Part shown: positions 33,634 through 39,942 of the stretch, piece by piece
How positions within the stretch are numbered: position 1 is the first letter of the stretch
Layout: the number at the start of each line of letters is the position of its first letter
Origin: Opitutaceae bacterium
GTDB lineage: Bacteria; Verrucomicrobiota; Verrucomicrobiia; Opitutales; Opitutaceae
Direction of reading: 5' to 3'
Assembly (NCBI GenBank): GCA_019455245.1
Contig: JACFMR010000026.1
Location: forward strand, 1 to 39,942
DNA: 39,942 bases
The notes under the pieces: model-generated
The model's database searches: none
What the model was told of the DNA's origin: nothing
Seen by the model: only the letters and a program-made list of their open reading frames with translations
Translations under genes and position numbers: made by a program

Positions 33634-34764
33634 TTACTTCAGCACTTTTTCCGTCTTCGGGTCGAAGAGGTGGGCCTTGTCCATCGTCAGCGTGATCTGC
33701 ACTTTCTGGCCGACGTCGAACCGGTCGGTGGCCCGCACGCGGGCGATGAAGGAATGCACGCCCGTGTCGAGGTAGAGGTAGGTCTCGGCGCCCATCGGTT
33801 CCGACACCTCGACGTTGACCTCAATGGTGTGGGCGGGGTTGGGGGAGGAAAGGGTGAGGGTGTCCTGCGCGTCCTCGGGCCGGATGCCCAGCACGATCGG
33901 CTTGTCAATGAAACTGCTGCCCTTGGCCGCGAGGTCGTCGGTCAGTTCCACCTTGAACGGGGCGGCCTTGGCGTTGGTCTCGACAAACACCACCTTGCCG
34001 GACTCGCGTTTCAGCGTGCCCTTGAAGAAGTTCATCGGGGGCGAGCCGATGAAGCCCGCCACGAACATGTTTTCCGGGTGGTTGTAGAGATCGAGCGGCT
34101 CGTCCACCTGCATGATGTTGCCGTCCTTCATCACGCAGATGCGGTCGCCCATGGTCATGGCCTCGACCTGGTCGTGCGTCACATAGATCATCGTGGCGCC
34201 GAGCCGGGCGTGCAGCTTCGAGATGTCGGTGCGGGTGGAGACGCGCATCTTGGCGTCGAGATTGGAAAGCGGTTCGTCGAACAGGAACACCTTGGGCCGG
34301 CGCACGATGGCGCGGCCCACGGCCACGCGCTGGCGCTGGCCGCCCGAGAGCGCCTTGGGCCGGCGCTCGAGCAGTTCATCCAGCCCGAGCATCTGCGCGG
34401 CCTCGCGCACGCGCTTGTCGATGTCGGCCTTGGGGAATTTGCGCAGCTTCAGGCCGAAGGCCATGTTGTCATACACCGTCATGTGCGGGTAGAGCGCGTA
34501 GTTCTGGAAAACCATCGCGATGTCGCGATCCTTCGGCAGCACGTTGTTCACCACCTTGGTGTCGATGCTGATCTTGCCGGAGGTGATGTCCTCGAGGCCA
34601 GCAATCATGCGCAACGTGGTCGATTTGCCACAGCCCGAGGGGCCCACCAAAACCATGAATTCCCGGTCTTCCACCGTGAGGTTGATGCCCTTGACCGCCG
34701 TAACGCCGGGGCCGTTTTTTTCAGGGTAAGTTTTGACCAGGTTTTCGATAACAACGCGCGCCAT
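33634..34764 (-). CDS. sugar ABC transporter ATP-binding protein (UgpC/MsmK/MalK family)
   Basis: A 376-aa CUT1-type ATPase. Walker [11 protein letters not shown] is at residue ~41, the Q-loop [12 protein letters not shown], signature [14 protein letters not shown], Walker [13 protein letters not shown] and H-loop THDQVEA. The C-terminal TOBE regulatory domain (residues ~240-376) ends in [14 protein letters not shown]. There are no permease or binding-protein genes nearby, so it may energise several sugar importers, as MsmK/MsiK do elsewhere. Confidence 0.95.
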   Translation of the reverse strand: MARVVIENLVKTYPEKNGPGVTAVKGINLTVEDREFMVLVGPSGCGKSTTLRMIAGLEDITSGKISIDTKVVNNVLPKDRDIAMVFQNYALYPHMTVYDNMAFGLKLRKFPKADIDKRVREAAQMLGLDELLERRPKALSGGQRQRVAVGRAIVRRPKVFLFDEPLSNLDAKMRVSTRTDISKLHARLGATMIYVTHDQVEAMTMGDRICVMKDGNIMQVDEPLDLYNHPENMFVAGFIGSPPMNFFKGTLKRESGKVVFVETNAKAAPFKVELTDDLAAKGSSFIDKPIVLGIRPEDAQDTLTLSSPNPAHTIEVNVEVSEPMGAETYLYLDTGVHSFIARVRATDRFDVGQKVQITLTMDKAHLFDPKTEKVLK

Positions 34765-34904
34765 GTGTGAGAGAAGATTAAGGGGGAGGGGGAGTCTCCG
34801 CGAAAATCAGGCAATGGTCATGGGAGTCAATGCCATAGCGGAGGATTTTTAGCGTTGCCGTGGCCGCCGGCATCGGGCTGCCTTGCCCATCTCCCCACCA
34901 AGCC

Positions 34905-35243
34905 ATGGCCACCCGATCCGCCCCTCCTGCCCCTGTTACCTTTGATCTGCCGCTCGATCTCCTGGCCAAGATTGAAACCTGCCGGCAGCACCTCGGGCTG
35001 GGCTCGGCGAGCGAGGTGATCCGCACCGCGCTCGAGCGCTTCGATTTCGCCGCGTGCCGGCCCGTCGTCACGCCGCACCGCCAGATCTCCGTGCGGTTGA
35101 GCGCCGACCAGCGCGCCACGCTCAAACGCTTTGCGCGGTTGAAAGAGGTCAGCGTGGGCGAACTCCTGCGCCTCGCCGTGGACGACCTGCCCACGCCGCG
35201 GCCCAAGGCCCGCAAACCTGCGCGCAAAACGTCGCGCCGCTGA
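34905..35243 (+). CDS. tandem ribbon-helix-helix (RHH) protein
   Basis: A 112-aa protein with two RHH-like units in one chain: [18 protein letters not shown]...[14 protein letters not shown] (~residues 11-46) and [20 protein letters not shown]...[14 protein letters not shown] (~residues 59-94), each with a beta-strand and two helices. A single chain could act like a pseudo-dimer. A basic tail ([15 protein letters not shown]) follows. It is 112 bp upstream of the aspartate aminotransferase and may regulate it; no family name is given because I recognise only the fold. Confidence 0.7.
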   Translation: MATRSAPPAPVTFDLPLDLLAKIETCRQHLGLGSASEVIRTALERFDFAACRPVVTPHRQISVRLSADQRATLKRFARLKEVSVGELLRLAVDDLPTPRPKARKPARKTSRR

Positions 35244-35355
35244 GCGCGACGGCGCGCCCGCCGCCTTTTTTTTCGTGGCATTTTGCGTTGCCGGATGCGG
35301 CCCGGACTTGCCATGCCGGCCCGCGGCGGGCTTAAGTGCACATTTGCACAAAACC

Positions 35356-36546
35356 ATGAGCACACCCCCGCCTCTCTCCACCTGGGCCCGCAATCTCTCG
35401 CCGTCGCCGACGCTCGCCGTTGACGCCAAAGCCAAGGCGCTCCAGGCCGCGGGCGAGGACGTCTGCGGGTTCGCCGCGGGCGAGCCCGATTTCGACACGC
35501 CCGAGCACATCAAGGAGGCCTGCATCGCCGCGCTGCGTTCCGGCAAGACCAAGTATGCGCCCACGCCCGGCATCATGCCGCTGCGCGAGGCCATCGCCGC
35601 GCAATACGGCGCCGATTACGGCCTCAAGGTCACGCCCGCACAGGTGGTTGTTTCCCCCGGCGGCAAATTCTCCTGCTACCTCGGCGTGCTCGCCACCTGC
35701 TCGCCCGGCGACGAGGTCATCATCCCCGCGCCCTACTGGGTCAGTTATCCCGAGATGGTCAAACTGGCCGGCGCCACGCCGAAGTTCGTCCTCTGCGACG
35801 ACACGACCGCCTTCAAGCTCACGCCCGAACTCCTCGAGTCCGTCATCACCCCGCGCACGCGCCTGCTCATCCTCTGCAGCCCGTCCAATCCTTCCGGCGC
35901 GGTTTACACGCGGAGCGAGATGGCCGCGATCATCGCCGTCGCGGTGAAGCACAACCTCTACATCCTGTCCGACGAGATGTATGAACATCTTGTATACGAC
36001 GACGCCAAGCCCACCTGCGTCGCCACGCTCTCGCCCGAGGCCGAGGCGCGCACGCTCGTCGTGGCCGGTTTCTCGAAAACCTATTCGATGACCGGCTGGC
36101 GCATCGGCACCACCGTGGCCCCGGCGCCGCTCGCCAAGGCCATCGCCGAGATGCAAAGCCAGATGACGTCCAACGTCACCACCTTCGCCCAATACGGCGC
36201 GCTCGCCGCGCTGACGGAAAAGGAGAAGACCAAGGCCGCGCTCGCGACGATGCTCACCGCCTTCGACCGCCGCCGCAAATTCCTCCACGCCGAACTCAAC
36301 AAGATTGCCGGCATCAGGTGCCTGCTGGCCCAGGGTGCGTTCTACCTTTTCCCGAACATCTCGTCGTTCGGCCTCAAGGACACCGAATTCTGCGATCGCC
36401 TCCTCGACGCCGAGAAGGTCGCCGCCGTGCCCGGCAGTGCCTTCGGGGCCGAGGGTTACCTGCGCCTGAGCTACGCCACCGGTGACGAGATCATCGCCAA
36501 AGGCGTCGAACGCCTCGCCCGCTTCTGCGCCACGCTGCAACGCTAG
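35356..36546 (+). CDS. aspartate aminotransferase family protein (type I PLP)
   Basis: A 396-aa fold-type I aminotransferase, close to the bacterial aspartate aminotransferase Ib group. [14 protein letters not shown] near residue 42, [26 protein letters not shown] (PLP Asn), [11 protein letters not shown], the Schiff-base Lys in [16 protein letters not shown] (~residue 240) and the carboxylate Arg in [11 protein letters not shown] are visible. It differs from the class I/II enzyme at 24766, which shares the fold. ATG 35356 is chosen for the typical start length. Confidence 0.94.
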   Translation: MSTPPPLSTWARNLSPSPTLAVDAKAKALQAAGEDVCGFAAGEPDFDTPEHIKEACIAALRSGKTKYAPTPGIMPLREAIAAQYGADYGLKVTPAQVVVSPGGKFSCYLGVLATCSPGDEVIIPAPYWVSYPEMVKLAGATPKFVLCDDTTAFKLTPELLESVITPRTRLLILCSPSNPSGAVYTRSEMAAIIAVAVKHNLYILSDEMYEHLVYDDAKPTCVATLSPEAEARTLVVAGFSKTYSMTGWRIGTTVAPAPLAKAIAEMQSQMTSNVTTFAQYGALAALTEKEKTKAALATMLTAFDRRRKFLHAELNKIAGIRCLLAQGAFYLFPNISSFGLKDTEFCDRLLDAEKVAAVPGSAFGAEGYLRLSYATGDEIIAKGVERLARFCATLQR

Positions 36547-36741
36547 GCGGGGCGGGCTGAGTCGCGGGGGAACTGCAGGCGGTTGCCCTTTTTCCGCAGT
36601 GGTCTGTTGTGGGCGGACGCGCCAACGCCGCGACTGCGTGTCGCGGCGCAATCCCAAGGACCAGAATCCTGCGAACCCGCCCAGGCGACATCAGACAATC
36701 CCAAGGAGGACCCCGCCCTCCGCCTTCAGCCCAAGTTCGGT

Positions 36742-36787
36742 TGTAGGCGGGACGCCCCGCCAAAGGACGGGCAAGCCTCGTCCCGCG
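36742..36787. repeat. REP-like hairpin carrying a 20-bp insertion
   Basis: TGTAGGCGGGACGCC and CCTCGTCCCGCGA are as in the hairpin at 33534, but 20 bp (CGCCAAAGGACGGGCAAG plus flanking bases) interrupt the loop, at about 36757-36776. Confidence 0.7.
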
Positions 36788-36816
36788 ATTAGCGTCCATT
36801 AGCGTGGATTAGCGTT
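36788..36816 (+). repeat. three tandem ATTAGCGTnn units
   Basis: ATTAGCGTCC, ATTAGCGTGG and ATTAGCGTTCC in direct succession. A related GTGGATTAGCGTTCAAAACC lies at 37760. Confidence 0.7.
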
Positions 36817-37117
36817 CCAAACCGATTTTACAGGAGTTTACCCGCCGAAGGCGGCGCCATAGGCGACCAGGGGTCGCAGAGAGCGCAGAGGTCAGAAGTC
36901 AGCGGGTTGATGGCGGATGTCAGATGGCAGATGTCAGCTCCCAGCCCCAATCGCGTGGCGCAGCCTATACACGATCCGTTTGCCGCGCAGAAGTTGAACG
37001 AAGGCGGGTCCTCCGAGTTTCCGCCCTAAGTCTGCCTTCCGCCCTCCGTCTTCTGCCCTCCGTCATCAATCTTCCGACAGGCTCGCCATCTGCGCCGATG
37101 TTTGCATACTGCTTCTT

Positions 37118-37348
37118 ATGAACGACCACGCTCACATTGTTGCAGATCCCAAGGTCATGACCGGCATGCCGTGCATCCGGGGCACCCGTGTCACGGTTGC
37201 CAATGTTGTTCGCCAGATCGCAGCGGGCCGTACTCCGGCTGACATTTGCCGCGACTATCCCTACCTTTCCATGGAGTCGATCCGGGCCGCCCTTGAATTC
37301 GCCGCTGATGTTTCCGGCGCGGAAACTCACGAGCTGATCGAATCGTGA
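37118..37348 (+). CDS. DUF433 domain antitoxin
   Basis: A 76-aa DUF433 protein with the family motif DPKVMTGMPCIRGTRVTVANVV and DICRDYPYLSMESIRAALEFAAD, a small winged-helix-like domain found in antitoxins paired with DUF5615 PIN-like toxins. It overlaps the toxin start (GTGA), a standard arrangement for coupled toxin-antitoxin expression. Confidence 0.9.
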   Translation: MNDHAHIVADPKVMTGMPCIRGTRVTVANVVRQIAAGRTPADICRDYPYLSMESIRAALEFAADVSGAETHELIES

Positions 37349-37710
37349 ACCTGATTATCGACGAAAACCTGCCTCCGCGTTGGTGTGATTATCTCGCTCC
37401 ACTGGGCATCACCGCAAGCCACTGGCGCGATGTTGGAAAGAGCGGCGACGCGGACGACACCATCTTTGATTATGCCTGCGAGCATGAGGCGGTGATTGTC
37501 ACGCAGGATTTGGACTTTACGCGGATACTCGCATTGCGCGGGACGCGTCTGCCCAGTGTCATCCAACTTCGCGTGTCTGCCCCTGTTCCTGAACTCGTGG
37601 GACCTTTTCTGCTCCAAATTCTTGAAAACCATCGCACGCAACTCATGGCGGGATGCCTGATCTCACTTGAGCCCAACCGTCATCGGCTCCGTCTGCTGCC
37701 CCTGCATTGA
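37345..37710 (+). CDS. DUF5615 (PIN-like) toxin
   Basis: A 121-aa PIN-fold predicted ribonuclease. MNLIIDENLPPRW supplies the first acidic site, HWRDVGKSGDADDTIFDYA and VIVTQDLDFTRI the others typical of DUF5615/Mut7-C. It starts at GTG 37345, which overlaps the antitoxin stop. The pair appears intact, unlike the next locus. RNA cleavage is inferred from the family. Confidence 0.9.
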   Translation: MNLIIDENLPPRWCDYLAPLGITASHWRDVGKSGDADDTIFDYACEHEAVIVTQDLDFTRILALRGTRLPSVIQLRVSAPVPELVGPFLLQILENHRTQLMAGCLISLEPNRHRLRLLPLH

Positions 37711-37931
37711 GAGTGCGAGTGCGAGTGCAGCTGACAAAACTTTGTGTTCATCAATCAGCGTGGATTAGCGTTCAAAACCGTTCAAACTGTTCTCACCGGA
37801 GCACGCGCAGAGATTGGATAGCTTGGATGGGGATGGGATGGCGGCGGTCATCGCATGAACGATGCCTGCCGGTAAGTTTCTGGCGGCTGATGCAGCTTGA
37901 AAAGGATTCCTGTGACGCCTGATTGGGAAGC

Positions 37932-38135
37932 ATGAAAACGACCATAGACCTTCCGGAAAAGGAGTTGACGGAGGCCATCCGGCACACCGGGGCCACGACC
38001 AAGACCGAGGCGGTGAGTATGGCCGTGGCAGATTACAACCGGCGGCAGCGCCTGACCCGGTTGGCGGCGCGGATGGGGACGTACCAGGACATGTTCACGC
38101 GCAAGGACCTGAGCCAGCTGCGGGCGAAGGACTGA
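37932..38135 (+). CDS. vapB: VapB-type ribbon-helix-helix antitoxin
   Basis: A 67-aa antitoxin with MKTTIDLPEKELTEAIRHTGATTKTEAVSMAVADY, the RHH DNA-binding domain of DUF2191/VapB type, then a C-terminal tail that would wrap the toxin. ATG 37932 gives the standard MKTTIDLP start. The toxin that should follow is broken, so this may be an orphan antitoxin. Confidence 0.85.
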   Translation: MKTTIDLPEKELTEAIRHTGATTKTEAVSMAVADYNRRQRLTRLAARMGTYQDMFTRKDLSQLRAKD

Positions 38136-38136
38136 C

Positions 38137-38406
38137 CTGAAGCTCATCGACACCTCCAGTTGGATTGACGCGATGCGACGCGACGGCGATGCCGCGGAGC
38201 GCAAGCAGATGGTGACGCAGGAAGCCGATGTTGCGCTACTGCCCACGACCGACGCGGGGTGGAGCCGGGCCACGCTCACGTAGAGCGGGCCGCCGGGCAG
38301 ACCGTGCCCGGCGCGGACTTGGGGATCGCCGCCTGTGCGTGGGCGCACGGGTGGAGATGGAGCCCGACGATGCCCATCTGACCGCCCTTGCGGCGATGGC
38401 CCATAG
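38137..38406 (+). pseudogene. vapC: vapC PIN-domain toxin remnant, frameshifted and shortened
   Basis: After the vapB stop, the frame starting CTG at 38137 reads LKLIDTSSWIDAMRRDGD, the start of a VapC, and meets TAG at 38281. The text ERAAGQTVPGADLGIAACAW then continues in the frame of 38283, and VEMEPDDAHLTALAAMA in that of 38351. These are the start, middle and end of a VapC, in three frames, with an internal part missing. The start codon has also degraded. The toxin is therefore inactive. Confidence 0.8.
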
Positions 38407-38629
38407 CTTATGGCTCCGACGTCAGATATCAGCCGTCAGCCGTGTCACCGGCCGGGAGACGGTGGGCCGATACCTGGCTTCAAAACCAGCCACGAACCCG
38501 GCCATCGGCTCCGAGGGTCCGGGTGCGGAGTCAGAACCGGCCAAAGTGACCACCGGCTCACCGCTCACCGCACCACGAGTGGCGTTGGCGGGACTGGCGG
38601 GACTGGGAGCGCCGGAGCAATCTTCACGC

Positions 38630-38752
38630 ATGAATCAGACCCTTGAAACGTTAAAACGTTACTCTGGCCTCATCCGAGCCTCGACGGCCGAGAAGTTGGC
38701 GGTGGTCGACGAGCTTTGGGCGTCGATTCGAAGTGCCGGCGCCTCAAGATGA
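38630..38752 (+). CDS. short addiction-module-like ORF
   Basis: A 40-codon frame, MNQTLETLKRYSGLIRASTA then EKLAVVDELWASIRSAG. The second part resembles the N-terminus of the putative addiction module component family (TIGR02574: EERLALIEELWDSL). An 8-bp duplication (AAACGTTA twice) keeps this copy in frame; in the duplicate at 39100 it is absent and the frame is lost. It is too short to be the full antitoxin, so it is probably a remnant. Confidence 0.45.
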   Translation: MNQTLETLKRYSGLIRASTAEKLAVVDELWASIRSAGASR

Positions 38753-38775
38753 AAAGTTGCGGCGATCGCAACTTT
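38753..38775. repeat. hairpin 1 of 4 (AAAGTTGCG-loop-CGCAACTTT)
   Basis: A perfect 9-bp stem around GCGAT. Flanked by TCAAGATG and ATAAGCAACAG. Confidence 0.85.
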
Positions 38776-38970
38776 ATAAGCAACAGAAAATCAGTGATAT
38801 AAGAAGATCACTCGCGGTTCTGGCCGGCGGAATCGTCGCGGGTTTGCGGCGGCATCTTCCTTCTCCCACTGCTGCCGGTCTGCCCCCCGGGGGATGAGGA
38901 CCGGCGTGGACCGCCGCCTTGCCTGTCGATGGACTGGTCGGTCCATTCGGCTGGGCGTGACCTCAAGGTG

Positions 38971-38995
38971 AAAAGTTGCGGCGACCGCAACTTTT
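38971..38995. repeat. hairpin 2 of 4 (AAAAGTTGCG-loop-CGCAACTTTT)
   Basis: A perfect 10-bp stem around GCGAC, with CTCAAGGTG upstream and TAAGTCGTTGATTG downstream. On the minus strand it ends in TTTT and could act as a terminator for the reversed gene tail. Confidence 0.85.
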
Positions 38996-39214
38996 TAAGT
39001 CGTTGATTGTCAAAGAACGGAGAGCATCACTCGCGGTCCGGGCCGGCGAAACTGCCGCGGGCATGCGGCGGCGTCTCCCGCTGCTGCCGGCGTTCACCCA
39101 TGAATCAGACCCTTGAAACGTTACCCTGGCCTCATCCGAGCCTCGACGGCCGAGAAGTTGGCGGTGGTCGACGAGCTTTGGGCGTCGATTCGAAGTGCCG
39201 GCGCCTCAAGATGA

Positions 39215-39237
39215 AAAGTTGCGGCGATCGCAACTTT
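39215..39237. repeat. hairpin 3 of 4, duplicate of hairpin 1
   Basis: Same stem and loop as 38753, shifted by 462 bp. Confidence 0.85.
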
Positions 39238-39432
39238 ATAAGCAACAGAAAATCAGTGATATAAGAAGATCACTCGCGGTTCTGGCCGGCGGAATCGTCG
39301 CGGGTTTGCGGCGGCATCTTCCTTCTCCCACTGCTGCCGGTCTGCCCCCCGGGGGATGAGGACCGGCGTGGACCGCCGCCTTGCCTGTCGATGGACTGGT
39401 CGGTCCATTCGGCTGGGCGTGACCTCAAGGTG

Positions 39433-39457
39433 AAAAGTTGCGGCGACCGCAACTTTT
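39433..39457. repeat. hairpin 4 of 4, duplicate of hairpin 2
   Basis: Same stem and loop as 38971, shifted by 462 bp. It lies about 30 bp past the stop of the gene at 39489 on the minus strand. Confidence 0.85.
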
Positions 39458-39488
39458 TAAGTCGTTGATTGTCAAAGAACGGAGAGCA

Positions 39489-39942
39489 TCACTCGCGGTC
39501 CGGGCCGGCGAAACTGCCGCGGGCATGCGGCGGCGTCTCCCGCTGCTGCCGGCGTTCATCGCGAAGCTTGGTCAGCTGATTCAGGGCCGTCGTGAATTCC
39601 GAAACCGCGGCAAGGAGGAGTTGGCACTGGGCTTGCGCTTGCGCCTGGATGGCCACTGCCTCCTTGCGCCACTTGTCGCACTGGGCCTGGAATTCGAGTT
39701 CGGCCGCCCGGCGGCGTTGCTTAGCAAGCTCGGTTGCATTATAATCGTCCGGGGCGCCAAGCAGAAAGAGGATCCTGATCCGCTGTTCCCATTCGGCGTG
39801 GAGGGATTGCTGGGATTGCAGGCTGCGCGGCCCCGGTTGCGGCGGCGTGGAAGGCTGGGGCCGGGTGGGCACGGATGGGGGCGCAATGAAGATCGGCCGA
39901 GGCGGCGCGGGGGGCATGACCGGCGGGTTGGCGTCGGCGGGT
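39489..39942 (-). CDS. proline-rich, coiled-coil hypothetical protein (partial at right edge)
   Basis: A minus-strand frame open to the edge; an internal ATG is at 39917. Visible residues are a Pro-rich stretch (APPRPIFIAPPSVPTRPQPS), then a helical, Gln/Ala/Arg-rich region (AKQRRRAAELEFQAQCDKW, EAVAIQAQAQAQCQLLL) that looks like a coiled coil, and the tail ERRQQRETPPHARGSFAGPD. The last ~20 residues and the following hairpin are repeated in diverged form in the tandem array. No known family; a bacterial surface or scaffold protein is only a guess. Confidence 0.55.
   Translation of the reverse strand, partial: PADANPPVMPPAPPRPIFIAPPSVPTRPQPSTPPQPGPRSLQSQQSLHAEWEQRIRILFLLGAPDDYNATELAKQRRRAAELEFQAQCDKWRKEAVAIQAQAQAQCQLLLAAVSEFTTALNQLTKLRDERRQQRETPPHARGSFAGPDRE

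Larger units (their letters stand above)
36547..37117. other. 571-bp repeat-filled region without a gene
   Basis: Contains CATCAGACAATCCCAA (36689 onward, matches 33461), the interrupted REP-like hairpin at 36742-36787, three tandem ATTAGCGTnn units at 36788-36816, ACAGGAG at ~36829 and a run of CAGATGTCAGATGGCAGATGTCAG (~36909-36936, split). It looks like mixed repeat debris. Confidence 0.6.
38623..39558. repeat. tandem duplication of a ~462-bp unit
   Basis: The unit at 38623-39092 recurs at 39093-39558, nearly identical except for the extra 8 bp in the first. Each unit contains the ATGAATCAGACCC ORF start, two hairpins and two versions of an (anti-sense) gene tail. The two halves of a unit are themselves related but diverged, so the array has a two-level structure. 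Confidence 0.9.

Noticed and set aside
38808..38990. 60-aa minus-strand ORF (and its identical copy at 39270-39452)
   Set aside because: Kept only as part of the array. It has no start signal or domain, and its tail is a diverged copy of the gene end at 39489.
38753..39457. Possible CRISPR array or integron attC sites in the AAAGTTGCG hairpins
   Set aside because: Spacing is about 220 bp, not 60-70 bp; no cas genes; the arms do not match the attC core GTTRRRY/RYYYAAC.

Overview
The window looks like a chromosomal segment of a high-GC member of the Verrucomicrobiota, most likely Opitutaceae-like. This is an inference from the overall protein style, the short EF-Ts, the weak or absent Shine-Dalgarno sequences, the LolA-like, DUF983 and DUF2249 families, and the many short hairpin repeats between genes. 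No 16S rRNA gene is present to confirm it.

Layout. Positions 1-2.9 kb hold translation genes: initiator tRNA-Met, rpsB-tsf with a strong terminator, a DUF983 membrane protein and tRNA-Ser(CGA). Positions 3.0-8.9 kb form a compact respiratory/stress island: an Rrf2-family regulator with three cysteines, a minus-strand operon for a C-family (cbb3-like) heme-copper oxidase (ccoN, a ccoO fused to a second cytochrome c domain, two small membrane subunits), a tandem DUF2249 protein, a chimeric ORF that appears to join the start of a polytopic membrane protein to the end of a DUF59 protein, and a ferredoxin. The island is bracketed by two copies of a ~100-bp sequence that begins in the tRNA-Ser T-arm. 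All three of its intergenic promoter regions carry the same ~22-bp partly palindromic motif, which I propose is the Rrf2 operator. Positions 9.3-30.2 kb are core metabolism and housekeeping: L,D-transpeptidase, asd, tRNA-Val, ilvN-ilvC, hemC-hemD-DegT aminotransferase, pfkA-trpF, an alkylation-repair pair (Ada-AlkA fusion plus ogt), a YqeY protein, a DUF3516 helicase, ffh, Lrp-aminotransferase-der, fmt, a LysM protein and parB.

Positions 30.2-37.1 kb mix housekeeping genes (secG, a LolA-like protein, an orphan sugar-ABC ATPase, a tandem ribbon-helix-helix protein, an aspartate aminotransferase) with a REP-associated tyrosine transposase (RAYT) and many copies of the hairpin it probably mobilises. 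Positions 37.1-39.9 kb are accessory DNA: an intact DUF433/DUF5615 toxin-antitoxin pair, a vapB antitoxin followed by a frameshifted vapC remnant, an addiction-module fragment, a ~462-bp tandem duplication carrying four hairpins, and a proline-rich coiled-coil gene that runs off the right edge.

The best candidate for something undescribed is the 3.0-8.9 kb island: a self-contained Rrf2 regulon with its own operator, an unusual fused ccoO subunit, DUF2249 proteins and evidence of internal deletion, possibly a nitric-oxide or oxygen response. The second candidate is the hairpin-tandem array at the right end.
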